From the NCBI RefSeq assembly GCF_023008245.1, contig NZ_CP090145.1, positions 124,001-188,000 of the forward strand: a DNA stretch of 64,000 bases, read 5' to 3'. Positions 29,151 to 37,150 of the stretch are shown here, piece after piece (within the stretch, counting starts at the first letter, position 1; the number at the start of each line of letters is the position of its first letter). Made by a program: the position numbers and the translations under genes. Below the pieces are notes generated by a model, which did no database searches, was not told where the DNA came from, and saw nothing but the letters and a program-made list of their open reading frames with translations. This DNA is from Flavobacterium sediminilitoris (lineage in GTDB: Bacteria > Bacteroidota > Bacteroidia > Flavobacteriales > Flavobacteriaceae).

Positions 29151-30938
29151 TTATTGTTTTACAGCAGTAAACACTCCATTAGGTTGGTGTAATACTACAT
29201 TTAATTTATTGTCTTTCTCTTCAAAAACAGCTTTGTATCCTGATAATCCTTTAATTGAAAATTCATTTTCTTTTATTGGAATTAAAGTATATTCTGGTTG
29301 CCCAGGAACAAAAAGTTTTAAATTGTCTTTTTTAATAGAAATTTTTAGCTCTACTCCAGAAAGCAAATAGCTTCCTACATATTTATTCAATTTTTCTGTA
29401 GAAACAGCCACTTCTAAAGGACTTCTTTTAAAAATAATTGGATCTAAAGTAGTTTCTATATTTAGTTTAACTGATTCAATATCTCCTAAATCATTAGTCT
29501 GAAAATTGAAATTTGAACCTACTTCGTCGCTGCTTACTTTATTGCCTTTTAGAGCAAATCCTTTGAAAATATCATAATGTGTATGTTTTAAATATACTTT
29601 TTCTCTTGTAAAGTTTGCCCAAAGCGAATCATTTTTAACTTCAATTTGAAATGTTCCATAGCCTTTATGGTTATATTTCCCAGTGTATTCTGTTATATTA
29701 TGTGTTGGGGTTGTATGGTTAACTTTGCTTTCTGCTTCTTTTTCTTTTTTGTCTTTAATTTGTTTTTTTAAAGGTGCTATTAATTTGTCATAATAGGCTA
29801 CCCAATCTGTTTTTTCTAAATTTAAAACTTCATCAGAAATTGCGTTTCTTACTAGAGTTGGTAAAGCTGATCCATCTTGATTTGTGAGTACAACAATTCC
29901 AATTTTATCGGTAGGAAAAAAAGATACATTTGCAGAAAAACCATCAATATTTCCTCCATGTTCTACTCTATAATGTCCTTTATATGAAGAAACAAACCAA
30001 GCATAACCATAACTATTTAAATGTTGGTTTGGAAATTGTTTGTCTGCAATACCGTTACCAACTAACATTAATGGATTAATGGCTTTTTCTACATACCTTT
30101 TAGGTAATACTTGAACTTCATTTAATTTTCCTTCATTTAGCCAAATTTTAAGCCAATTTGCCATTTCTTTTACACTACTATTAATGCTTCCTGCTGGACT
30201 AATTGCTGCAATATCGTAATAAGGAATTGCTTCATTGGTTTCAAAATTTTCTAATGAATATCCTTTTGAAATATTTGATTGTTTTTTTAGTTCTTCAATG
30301 CTTAAATTTGAAGTTGACATATTTAATGGTTTAAAAAAACGTTCTCTAATATTGTCTTCCCAACTTTTTCCTGTTAGTTTTTCTGTGATTAAACCTTGTG
30401 CTAAGTACATGAAATTGTTATAATGCCATTTTTCTCTTATGCCTGTAAAAGGTTCGTGATATTTTACACGAGACAAAAGGCTGTCTTTGTTTTCGATAGG
30501 GAATAAATACCATGAAAAATCATGACGTGGTAAACCTGTGCGATGGCTTATCATGTCTAAAATGGTGATTTTATTATTTAATTCATCGTTGTAAAATTTC
30601 AACTCAGGTAAATATTTTATAGGACTATCGGTAAATTTTAATCCTTTTTCTTCTTCCATAATACCTAATAAAGCAGTAGTAAATGCTTTTGAAGTGGAAC
30701 CAATAGGATATAAAGTATTTTCGTTTGCTTTTAATTTTTGTTCTGCATCTCTATAACCAAATCCTTTGGAATAGATTACTTGATTATCTTTAACAATGGC
30801 AACTGAAAAACCAACTGTTTGAGTGGTTTCTTGTAATTTTAATAGTTGTTTATCAAGATTTTTTTCATTTAGCTTGGTTTGTGAAAAAATGGAAATGCTG
30901 ATAAAAAGAAAAAGTAGCGAAAAATATTTTCTAGACAT
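29151..30938 (-). CDS. Class C beta-lactamase-related serine hydrolase with C-terminal DUF3471-like region
   Basis: A 595-residue exported enzyme. The signal peptide covers about residues 1-19 (cleavage near IFSQ-T). The penicillin-binding-like domain has the SxxK nucleophile motif STSK at 81-84, YNN at 174-176 and an EHGG motif near 347 in place of KTG. The rest (about 415-595) is a beta-rich tail of the DUF3471 kind. Such proteins act as esterases or D-peptidases, and true beta-lactamase activity is not implied. The gene follows the repeat region and has no obvious operon partner. Confidence 0.88.
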   Translation of the reverse strand: MSRKYFSLLFLFISISIFSQTKLNEKNLDKQLLKLQETTQTVGFSVAIVKDNQVIYSKGFGYRDAEQKLKANENTLYPIGSTSKAFTTALLGIMEEEKGLKFTDSPIKYLPELKFYNDELNNKITILDMISHRTGLPRHDFSWYLFPIENKDSLLSRVKYHEPFTGIREKWHYNNFMYLAQGLITEKLTGKSWEDNIRERFFKPLNMSTSNLSIEELKKQSNISKGYSLENFETNEAIPYYDIAAISPAGSINSSVKEMANWLKIWLNEGKLNEVQVLPKRYVEKAINPLMLVGNGIADKQFPNQHLNSYGYAWFVSSYKGHYRVEHGGNIDGFSANVSFFPTDKIGIVVLTNQDGSALPTLVRNAISDEVLNLEKTDWVAYYDKLIAPLKKQIKDKKEKEAESKVNHTTPTHNITEYTGKYNHKGYGTFQIEVKNDSLWANFTREKVYLKHTHYDIFKGFALKGNKVSSDEVGSNFNFQTNDLGDIESVKLNIETTLDPIIFKRSPLEVAVSTEKLNKYVGSYLLSGVELKISIKKDNLKLFVPGQPEYTLIPIKENEFSIKGLSGYKAVFEEKDNKLNVVLHQPNGVFTAVKQ

Positions 30939-31170
30939 ATTAAATTTATTTAGTTATAGCAATTTATAAAAATTAAATGCATTTTCTGCATTTCTATTAT
31001 CTTTTTATATGAATTGACTTGTGTGTTTTTTTGTTTTTTTTAATTGATTTTTTGTTTGGAATATTGGGAGTAATGATTTGCTTTTGTATGAAGGATTTCT
31101 TGTTATTATGCTGCAATTTTATAATAAAAACCCGTTGGATGTAATTAATTTTTGATGATTTTTTTTATCA
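30939..31170. other. AT-rich gene-free stretch upstream of the serine hydrolase gene
   Basis: No gene or conserved site recognised. It probably includes the serine hydrolase promoter, but no clear TAnnTTTG box is seen on the minus strand. Confidence 0.4.
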
Positions 31171-31278
31171 GTTCGAGTGTTTTTCGACAGAAAATCGTAC
31201 CGAGAACAAGAAAAATTTCATTAAAAACGGTTCTCGATACATTTTTTGTTCCGTTTTACTGCACAAAAACACTCAAAC
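31171..31278. repeat. Nested inverted-repeat element
   Basis: Outer arms GTTCGAGTGTTTTT (31171-31184) and AAAAACACTCAAAC (31265-31278) pair with one mismatch. Inside them GTACCGAGAAC (31197-31207) and GTTCTCGATAC (31230-31240) pair, also with one mismatch. The inner arm TTCTCGATAC and the tail AACACTCAAACAGACG recur in the array that follows, so this is the first member of the same repeat family. Confidence 0.75.
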
Positions 31279-31334
31279 AGACGTGGTGCAAAAACTAAAA
31301 TTTCTTTTCAATACATAGTAAACACAATCTACTT

Positions 31335-32105
31335 CACTTCGAGTGCGCAGCGTATCGAGAAGTTATACAAGAACTTCCATTACTAATGGGATGCTTACAG
31401 CATGACAAGTTTGTGGTTCTCGATACTCGTCACTTCGAGTACGCAGCGTATCGAGAAGTTATACAAGAACTTCCATTGCTAATGGGATGCTTACAGCATG
31501 ACAAGTTTGTAGTTCTCGATACTCGTCCCTTCGAGTGCGCAGCGTATCGAGAAGTTTTATTCCATTTTATTCCATAAAAAACACTCAAACAGACGACTCA
31601 AACTACGTCACTTCGAGTGCGAAGCGTATCGAGAAGTTATACAAGAACTTCCATTGCTAATGGGATGCTTACAGCATGACAAGTTTGTAGTTCTCGATAC
31701 TCGTCACTTCGAGTGCGAAGCGTATCGAGAAGTTACACAAGAACTCAATATTCTTTTATAAAAACACCCAAACTAATGTATAGTATTATGGAGTTGCTAA
31801 TGGGATGCTTACAGCATGACAAGTTTGTAGTTCTCGATACTCGTCCCTTCGAGTGCGAAGCGTATCGAGAAGTTTTATTCCATTTTATTCCATTTTATTC
31901 CATAAAAAACACTCAAACAGACGACTCAAACTACGTCACTTCGAGTGCGAAGCGTATCGAGAAGTTATACAAGAACTCAACATTCTTTTATAAAAACACC
32001 CAAACTAATGTATAGTATTATGGAGTTGCTAATGGGATGCTTACAGCATGACAAGTTTGAGGTTCTTAATACACATCCCTTCAGTGCGAAGCGTATCGAG
32101 AAGTT
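31335..32105. repeat. Array of eight hairpin repeats with about 96 bp period
   Basis: The block containing AGCGTATCGAGAAGTT appears eight times, starting near 31335, 31431, 31527, 31609, 31705, 31845, 31937 and 32077; the last copy is degraded. Most copies are preceded by TTCTCGATAC, giving a 10 bp inverted repeat around a short loop. Five copies also carry the core GGGATGCTTACAGCATGACA (near 31388, 31483, 31662, 31801 and 32033), itself an ATGCT/AGCAT hairpin. There are no unique spacers of constant length and no cas genes, so it is not a CRISPR. Short open frames here are products of the repeats. Confidence 0.85.
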
Positions 32106-32402
32106 ATACAAGAACTCAACATTCTTTTCATAAAGGCAACATTTATAATAGCCTTGAGAAACTGCTAATAAAACCCTTTACAGGGTAACACTTTTGTGAT
32201 AAAATGTTTGAAATTTGAAGAAGAAAAGATGAAGTGTGTTACTTTTTTTTAATTTCCACTAACCACTAATTTTTTAGGTTTAGTAGCAGTCAAGTAGCAG
32301 TTTCGTTCGGAAGTTGTTGCGAAAAAGTGCCTGTTTACCGCTGCTTGACCGAAGCTTTTCCGAACAATCTCCGAACAAAGGCCCTATTTAACCCCTTTAA
32401 GT
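32106..32402. other. Gene-free stretch after the repeat array
   Basis: No conserved coding sequence recognised. It contains scattered repeats of GAACAA and AGTAGCAGT type and leads into a 10 bp phased repeat. Confidence 0.4.
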
Positions 32403-32452
32403 ACGTCAAAATACATCAAAACACGTCAAAACCGGTCAAAACACGTCAAAAC
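32403..32452. repeat. Five tandem 10 bp units with phased A-tracts
   Basis: Units of ACGTCAAAAC with small variants (ACATCAAAAC, CGGTCAAAAC) follow head to tail five times. The A4 tract recurs every 10 bp, in step with the DNA helix, so the region is likely intrinsically curved. Confidence 0.8.
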
Positions 32453-32506
32453 CATTCACGAGCCCTGTTTTTAGCGATTTTGGCAAAGTTGTTGATGTCT
32501 AGTAAA

Positions 32507-32621
32507 TAGTGATTAGTGAATAGCGAGAAGTAAAGTGAAAAAGTTTTGGCATTCTAGATGTTAACCTTAAAACTTGATTTTCTCTAACTATTTAGTACTA
32601 ATAATTATTCACTAATGACTA
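32507..32621. repeat. Long-range inverted repeat
   Basis: TAGTGATTAGTGAATA (32507-32522) and TATTCACTAATGACTA (32606-32621) are complementary at 15 of 16 positions, separated by 83 bp of AT-rich sequence. Significance unknown. Confidence 0.5.
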
Positions 32622-32669
32622 AAAAAATGTATAACTTTTTAAATTTTGAAAGTATTGTTTAGTAGTGAT

Positions 32670-32868
32670 TTAATTTGGTTTTTGATGAAATAATTGTGGT
32701 TTTCTTATATACGAAGCGAATATGGTTGCTATAAGAATTACAATTTCAGATGGGTTTCCTTTGTACATATGGATTAAGACAATGAAAATCATGTATAAAA
32801 CGAGCATAGATGTTCCAATCAGAATAGTTTTATTGTATAAGAAAGAGCTGTTGCAATTAAGAGAAAAA
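32670..32868 (-). pseudogene. C-terminal remnant of a small membrane protein, cut by a REP element
   Basis: On the minus strand an open frame runs out of the REP element at 32869 into about 65 codons ending at a TAA (32670-32672). It includes a hydrophobic stretch MLVLYMIFIVLIHMYKG, then ILIATIFASYIRKP. The frame has no start codon before the internal Met at 32805-32807 and reads directly into the repeat. It therefore looks like a gene whose 5' part was lost on insertion. A 45-residue protein from the internal Met is possible. Confidence 0.5.
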
Positions 32869-32872
32869 CCCC

Positions 32873-32897
32873 GCTAGCGCGAGCATCTTGCTCGTGC
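32873..32897 (+). repeat. REP sequence 1
   Basis: Contains GCGAGCATCTTGCTCGTGC, a CGAGCA/TGCTCG hairpin with GCTA on its left flank. Left end of the 171 bp deletion derivative. Confidence 0.85.
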
Positions 32898-33011
32898 TAG
32901 CTGAAAAACTAATAAAATAGGCTCCTGATTGCTCTCCAAATTTATACTTTCTACTCATTTTGTAAAAATAATAAAACTATTGAAACCTATTTAGCCTGAT
33001 TTTGTTTGTAG

Positions 33012-33036
33012 GCACGAGCAAGATGCTCGCGCTAGC
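33012..33036 (-). repeat. REP sequence 2
   Basis: Inverted copy of REP 1; it closes the deletion derivative, 8 bp before the lipoprotein gene's stop codon. Confidence 0.85.
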
Positions 33037-33044
33037 TGTTTTTT

Positions 33045-33554
33045 TTAATCAAAAGTTTTCCAATTATCAGGAAACTGTTTTAACTGAGGAAAATAATCAT
33101 CAGAAACTTGAGTTGTTTCTATACCATATTTATTAATATAAGCATCCCTTTCTTTTTTTGTTTTAAAATAATTATATAAAACTATTTCTAATGAATCTGA
33201 TTTTAATTTCATAAACAACCTAGAATTAGTATTATTTTTAAGAAAGTCTACTTTAAATTTTCCTTGATAAACTTTATTATCTGCTTCAATAATTAATGAA
33301 TCAATTTTTCCATTTTTTTTAATAATTCTCCAACTAGCTGCTGTTCTGTCTGAATAGAAAGCCATAGGAGGAACATATAATCTACCATCATTATAAAATA
33401 TAAAATAATTTGTAGTTAAACTAGATTCATATTCATATTTAAAATGCTTGAATTGACCTATGTTGTCCATATCAACTAAAATTTGTTTGCTATTATTGTT
33501 ACAACCAATCAAAAAAAACAAAACCAAAAAAAAATTAATGTGTTTAAAAATCAT
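33045..33554 (-). CDS. Hypothetical lipoprotein
   Basis: A 169-residue protein whose N-terminus (FLVLFFLIGCNNNSKQ) is a signal peptide with a lipobox, Cys18 being the lipidation site. The mature part is beta-rich with no recognised domain; the segment NYFIFYNDGRLYVPP is notable. It sits alone between the deletion derivative and the split RAYT element. Such positions often hold accessory genes, but nothing here says what it does. Confidence 0.7.
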   Translation of the reverse strand: MIFKHINFFLVLFFLIGCNNNSKQILVDMDNIGQFKHFKYEYESSLTTNYFIFYNDGRLYVPPMAFYSDRTAASWRIIKKNGKIDSLIIEADNKVYQGKFKVDFLKNNTNSRLFMKLKSDSLEIVLYNYFKTKKERDAYINKYGIETTQVSDDYFPQLKQFPDNWKTFD

Positions 33555-33621
33555 AATCTATTTTTATTTATTTTCTACTTGCTTTACCTCTATTTTTTTT
33601 ACAACTCTTGTGTTATCCCCC

Positions 33622-33646
33622 GTTAGCGCGAGCATCTTGCTCGTGC
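33622..33646 (+). repeat. REP sequence 3
   Basis: REP with one change (GTTAGC instead of GCTAGC), at the 3' end of the split RAYT copy. Confidence 0.85.
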
Positions 33647-33659
33647 TCACAAAGAAAAA

Positions 33660-34064
33660 TCAATTTATATCAATCTCTAAAATTGTTTGATCGTTGTTGC
33701 CATAGTTTCTAGCACTACTATACTTCCAATCTATTGGATCTGTTACAAAACCTGTTTGTACAGGATTATAATGAACATAATTTAATTTCTGTTCAAAAAC
33801 TTTTAAAGACCAGATCTCTATTGGTTTGTTGTTTTGTTGCCAAAACTGTCTTTGTTTCACATTACTATTCTTTTTCCCTGCTCTTTCAAACATCCAAAGC
33901 ATCCATTCTTTTCTACTTTCCTGTTCATTTTCAACTATCGCTTTCATTATTTTTCTAGAAGTAAAACCTTTAAAATCTCGAATTAATCCGGAAGGGTCAG
34001 CATGTGATGAACGAAAAATCAAATAGATATGACTTGGCATTATACAATAGCCATAAATCTCCAT
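33660..34064 (-). pseudogene. RAYT transposase, 3' part (truncated)
   Basis: This 134-residue frame equals the last three quarters of the intact RAYT protein at 36523-37071 with almost no differences. Two features mark it as dead. The first 48 residues are gone at the junction with the MutS-like gene (34064/34065). The HUH metal motif HIH has become HIY (SHIYLIF). The Tyr region DWKYSSARNY is kept. No function is expected. Confidence 0.88.
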
Positions 34065-35738
34065 TCACATATACAAATTGCTCCCAGTAACATTTTTTAC
34101 TAAATATGTTTCATCTATTTTTTTGGCTATTTTGACTGCTTCTTTCACAACTTCTTTTGGATAGTCATTAATTTCAAGTATTCTAATAGCATTTCTATTT
34201 TTTAGCTTTCCTTCTTTCAATTTGTAATCAAAACCTATATTGTCCTCATTTACTGTTTCACTAAAATGATATAATTCATATTCGTTCAAAAGCATATCTG
34301 TTAATTCTATGTCGTGGGTTGAGACTAATATTTTATTATTATGTTTTGCCAAAGCAGACAAAATAGATTTTCCAGCAGAAATACGTTCAACAGTATTTGT
34401 TCCTTTAAATATTTCATCTAAAAGAAAGAGGTTTTTATTTCCATTTTCACTTTCTTTTAGCATTTCCTTGATGGTTAATACTTCTTCAAAATAATAACTT
34501 TTATTATTCATCAAATCATCGCTTATTCGAATAGCTGAAAACACTTTTAATAAAGGAAAAGTCATTGATTTAGCAAAACAAGTATTAATTGTAAGCCCAG
34601 TTATTACATTGAGACCAATGGCACGAATAAAAGACGTTTTTCCAGACATATTTGAGCCTGTAAGAAGTATCGATTTTTCAGTTATTTCAATGTTATTAGT
34701 TGTGCATTTAAAAATTAAAGGATGACTTATATCTTTAGCAATAATTTTATTTTCATCGTTAATAATTGGCAAACAAAATGTTTCGAGTCCTTTTCTTAAA
34801 GATGCTACGGAAACTAACATATCAATATGCCCAACAAATTTAAAAACACTTTCTATTTCTTCTCTTTTTGTGTTTAGTCTTTTTAAAACACCAAATAACA
34901 ATAATGGCTCAAGTAGAAACATTGTTTTAAAAATCTCAAATACAAACCAAACTATAATTTCAAATTCACCTTGAAGTTTGGCTTCGAGTGAGAAAAAAGA
35001 CATTCTACTTTTAACTTCATTTATTAGTTTTATTGACTTGGATAAGTCAGGATTTATTTTTTTTAATAACGGATTGGTAAATAAATGTGAGGCAACATTA
35101 TTAAGTCTTAAAAGTTGTGGAATTGAACCTACATATTGAACTAAATTATTTTTATTCCAATAATGAAGTACAAAATTCACGCAAAAAACACCTAAAAGAA
35201 CAATAAAAAATATAGGATTGAAAAAAACCAAAACGAGCGACACTAAACTAGCAAACGATAATAACTTTATTACAAAAAACCATTTTGGTGGATTGAGATG
35301 CTCATCTTGAAACAAAGAAGATATATAATATACATCTTTATGTTTTAGCTTTTCGAGTTCTTTTTGAACCGAAATTCTTAATTCATAATTTTTTAAAAAC
35401 GCTGTTATTATTTCTTCATTTAGTCTGGTCTTCTTTTCATTTATTTCAATAGTACGAAGATGATTGTATAGATATTGTTGACCAATCTTTGAATGAGTTC
35501 TATCTAGGAACATAAACAAATCATCAAAATCCAAATCATTACAAGTTTTGTCTGATAATACTTGATAAACTTTTGAGTTGTCTTTCTTTCTAAAGTATTT
35601 TTCAATACTGTCAAAGTCAAAGGAATCATCTTTCAGCTTTCCAAATGATTCTTTCAGCTTTCTATTTAACTCTCTTTTTCGGTTGAATTTTATTTGAGAA
35701 AAAGTATATTCTATTTGAAATATTATGTCTTTAATCAT
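34065..35738 (-). CDS. Membrane-associated MutS-like ATPase
   Basis: A 557-residue protein with a MutS domain V ATPase at the C-terminus: Walker A GSNMSGKTS at 361-369, Walker B LFLLDEIFKG around 437-446 and STHDIEL near 476. The core/lever part is reduced and contains hydrophobic segments near residues 153-173, 175-193 and 263-285, which suggests membrane attachment. It lacks the mismatch-recognition domain, so it is not canonical MutS. This family is common in Bacteroidota and its role is unknown. The stop codon abuts the broken RAYT gene, so the last few residues may be altered. Confidence 0.83.
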   Translation of the reverse strand: MIKDIIFQIEYTFSQIKFNRKRELNRKLKESFGKLKDDSFDFDSIEKYFRKKDNSKVYQVLSDKTCNDLDFDDLFMFLDRTHSKIGQQYLYNHLRTIEINEKKTRLNEEIITAFLKNYELRISVQKELEKLKHKDVYYISSLFQDEHLNPPKWFFVIKLLSFASLVSLVLVFFNPIFFIVLLGVFCVNFVLHYWNKNNLVQYVGSIPQLLRLNNVASHLFTNPLLKKINPDLSKSIKLINEVKSRMSFFSLEAKLQGEFEIIVWFVFEIFKTMFLLEPLLLFGVLKRLNTKREEIESVFKFVGHIDMLVSVASLRKGLETFCLPIINDENKIIAKDISHPLIFKCTTNNIEITEKSILLTGSNMSGKTSFIRAIGLNVITGLTINTCFAKSMTFPLLKVFSAIRISDDLMNNKSYYFEEVLTIKEMLKESENGNKNLFLLDEIFKGTNTVERISAGKSILSALAKHNNKILVSTHDIELTDMLLNEYELYHFSETVNEDNIGFDYKLKEGKLKNRNAIRILEINDYPKEVVKEAVKIAKKIDETYLVKNVTGSNLYM

Positions 35739-35984
35739 TAAATAGTTAGTATTGATTTTCTATTTAATGTTACAAAAAAATTCTGTCTATTGTTAATCTT
35801 GTGAATTTTAACAAAATGTTTTCTCATTATCGCTAACTCCAGTCGTCTAAAAAACCTTCTTTTATTCTTATTTGTATTAAATATATTAAAGTAAGTGTTT
35901 TATAATGAAGCTTCATTTTTATAAAAAATTAATTTAACATTAAATATATTATTAATCCTCAAAGTCAGGAGACTTTGAGGAGCT
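35739..35984. other. Gene-free stretch upstream of the MutS-like gene
   Basis: AT-rich, no gene seen. It ends in a strong hairpin at the junction with the RAYT 5' remnant. Confidence 0.4.
35956..35981. repeat. Perfect hairpin at the RAYT junction
   Basis: TCCTCAAAGTC and GACTTTGAGGA form an 11 bp perfect stem around the loop AGGA. It is unlike the REP family and lies 4 bp from where RAYT homology resumes, so it may be the end of the inserted segment or of another small element. Confidence 0.75.
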
Positions 35985-36153
35985 GATTCTATAATTAATC
36001 AAAATACTCTATTCTCGTGAATACGTCTATCCAATTAACTGTTGCACTTGAGCAAAGCGGATGCATGAACTTCCTTTATAAAAATAATAAACCGTGAATA
36101 AAGCTAATAAAATAGGCTCCTGATTGCTCTCCAAATTTATACTTCCTACTCAT
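35985..36153 (-). pseudogene. RAYT transposase, 5' remnant
   Basis: It starts with the same ATG and first 18 codons as the intact RAYT gene. An insertion of about 50 bp then brings a stop, after which the frame equivalent to TVNWIDVFTRIEYFD resumes before the junction. This is the missing start of the gene fragment at 33660-34064. Confidence 0.85.
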
Positions 36154-36207
36154 TTTGTAAAAACAACAAAACTATTAAAACCTAATTTAACTTGAATTTG
36201 TTTGTAG

Positions 36208-36232
36208 GCACGAGCAAGATGCTCGCGCTAGC
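36208..36232 (-). repeat. REP sequence 4
   Basis: Inverted REP closing the split RAYT copy, 16 bp before the stop codon of the small membrane protein gene at 36249. Confidence 0.85.
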
Positions 36233-36248
36233 TGGAGGAGCTGGTATT

Positions 36249-36431
36249 TTACTTTACTTTGCCTCTATTTTTTATATCCATACCAATTTTATAGGAAATG
36301 GCTCCTATTATAAAAGCACCCAAAACTTGCCATAAATCAATCCCTCTAGTTGTCTCATTATAATAATAAATATTATACGTTACAATTGGTACAATCATTA
36401 CTAAATAAGCTAATGTATTTCTCATATTCAA
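36249..36431 (-). CDS. Small hypothetical membrane protein
   Basis: A 60-residue protein with two hydrophobic segments (about residues 7-24 and 33-50) separated by a short polar loop, and a basic end KNRGKVK. Length and composition fit a small two-span membrane protein, but there is no recognised family. It lies between REP 4 and REP 5, so it may be a unique piece left between two mobile copies. The start could be Met1 or Met3. Confidence 0.5.
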   Translation of the reverse strand: MNMRNTLAYLVMIVPIVTYNIYYYNETTRGIDLWQVLGAFIIGAISYKIGMDIKNRGKVK

Positions 36432-36484
36432 TTTAATTCAATTTAAAGCCATGTTTCGTTATTACTAAAGAATCTTTAATCCCC

Positions 36485-36509
36485 GCTAGCGCGAGCATCT
36501 TGCTCGTGC
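36485..36509 (+). repeat. REP sequence 5
   Basis: Same core as REP 1; at the 3' end of the intact RAYT gene, 13 bp after its stop codon. Confidence 0.85.
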
Positions 36510-36522
36510 CCACAAAGAAAAA

Positions 36523-37071
36523 TCAATTTATATCAATCTCTAAAATTGTTTGATCGTTGTTGCCATAGTTTCTAGCACTACTATACTTCCAATCTATTGG
36601 ATCTGTTACAAATCCTGTTTGTACAGGGTTATAATGAACATAATTTAGTTTCTGTTCAAAAACTTTTAAAGACCAAATCTCTATTGGTTTATTGTTTTGT
36701 TGCCAAAACTGTCTTTGTTTCACATTACTATTCTTTTTCCCTGCTCTTTCAAACATCCAAAGCATCCATTCTTTTCTGCTTTCCTGTTCATTTTCAACTA
36801 TCGCTTTCATTATTTTTCTAGAAGTAAAACCTTTAAAATCTCGAATTAATCCAGAAGGGTCAGCATGTGATGAACGAAAAATTAAATGAATATGACTTGG
36901 CATTATACAATAGCCATAAATCTCCATACCTTTGTTTTTTCTACAATAGTCTAAAGATTCTGTAATTAAATCAAAATATTCTATTCTCGTAAATACGTCT
37001 ATCCAATTAACTGTTGCGAAGCTAATAAAATAGGCTCCTGATTGCTCTCCAAATTTATACTTCCTACTCAT
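36523..37071 (-). CDS. REP-associated tyrosine transposase (RAYT, Y1_Tnp superfamily)
   Basis: A 182-residue single-strand transposase of the IS200/IS605-related HUH class, which cuts at REP hairpins with a tyrosine. It has the N-terminal YKFGEQSGAYFISFATVNW, then the metal-binding SHIHLIF with His60 and His62. KLNYVHYNPVQTGFV and the C-terminal DWKYSSARNY follow, with conserved tyrosines of the family. Full length, no stops. It is the only intact copy of three related elements within 4.3 kb and is flanked by REPs. RAYTs are thought to maintain or spread REPs; mobility of this copy is inferred. Confidence 0.93.
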   Translation of the reverse strand: MSRKYKFGEQSGAYFISFATVNWIDVFTRIEYFDLITESLDYCRKNKGMEIYGYCIMPSHIHLIFRSSHADPSGLIRDFKGFTSRKIMKAIVENEQESRKEWMLWMFERAGKKNSNVKQRQFWQQNNKPIEIWSLKVFEQKLNYVHYNPVQTGFVTDPIDWKYSSARNYGNNDQTILEIDIN

Positions 37072-37125
37072 TTTGTAAAAATAACAAAACTATTGAAACC
37101 TAATTTAGCCTGATTTTGTTTGTAG

Positions 37126-37150
37126 GCACGAGCAAGATGCTCGCGCTAGC
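37126..37150 (-). repeat. REP sequence 6
   Basis: Inverted REP at the 5' side of the intact RAYT gene, next to the end of hamB. Confidence 0.85.

Larger units (their letters stand above)
32869..33039 (-). mobile_element. REP-flanked deletion derivative of a RAYT element (MITE-like)
   Basis: A 171 bp element bounded by two REP sequences in inverted orientation. Its interior, about 110 bp, is nearly identical to the 5' end of the intact RAYT element at 36481-37155, including the first 18 codons (MSRKYKFGEQSGAYFISF). It then joins directly to the other REP. The transposase body is missing, so it could move only if a RAYT acted in trans. It lies 5 bp from the stop codon of the lipoprotein gene at 33045. 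Confidence 0.85.
33617..36235 (-). mobile_element. RAYT/REP element split by a segment carrying a MutS-like gene
   Basis: The left part (33617-34064: REP plus 3' two thirds of the transposase gene) and the right part (about 35985-36235: 5' end of the gene plus inverted REP) together match the intact element at 36481-37155. They are colinear and only about 28 bp of that element are missing between them. About 1.9 kb lies in between, holding the MutS-like gene. The right part also has an extra insertion of about 50 bp after the 18th codon. So this copy is interrupted and inactive. Confidence 0.8.

Noticed and set aside
29151..30938. Antibiotic resistance beta-lactamase
   Set aside because: Although the SxxK and YxN motifs are present, the size, the added C-terminal domain and the HGG motif fit general serine hydrolases of this fold, so resistance cannot be claimed.
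31335..32105. Possible CRISPR array
   Set aside because: Repeats are about 96 bp apart with complex internal structure, the sequences between them are themselves repeated, and there are no cas genes.
31386..32133. Open frames of 60-100 codons in the repeat array with near-identical peptides
   Set aside because: They arise from the DNA repeats being read in the same frame; there is no ribosome binding site pattern, and the same DNA forms hairpins.
32327..32509. 60-codon plus-strand frame with a Lys/Gln/Thr-rich peptide
   Set aside because: It is the translation of the 10 bp phased repeat and has no similarity to any family I know.
34065..35738. Canonical mismatch repair MutS or MutS2
   Set aside because: It lacks the mismatch-binding and connector domains and the Smr/KOW regions, and it has membrane segments; only the ATPase domain is shared.
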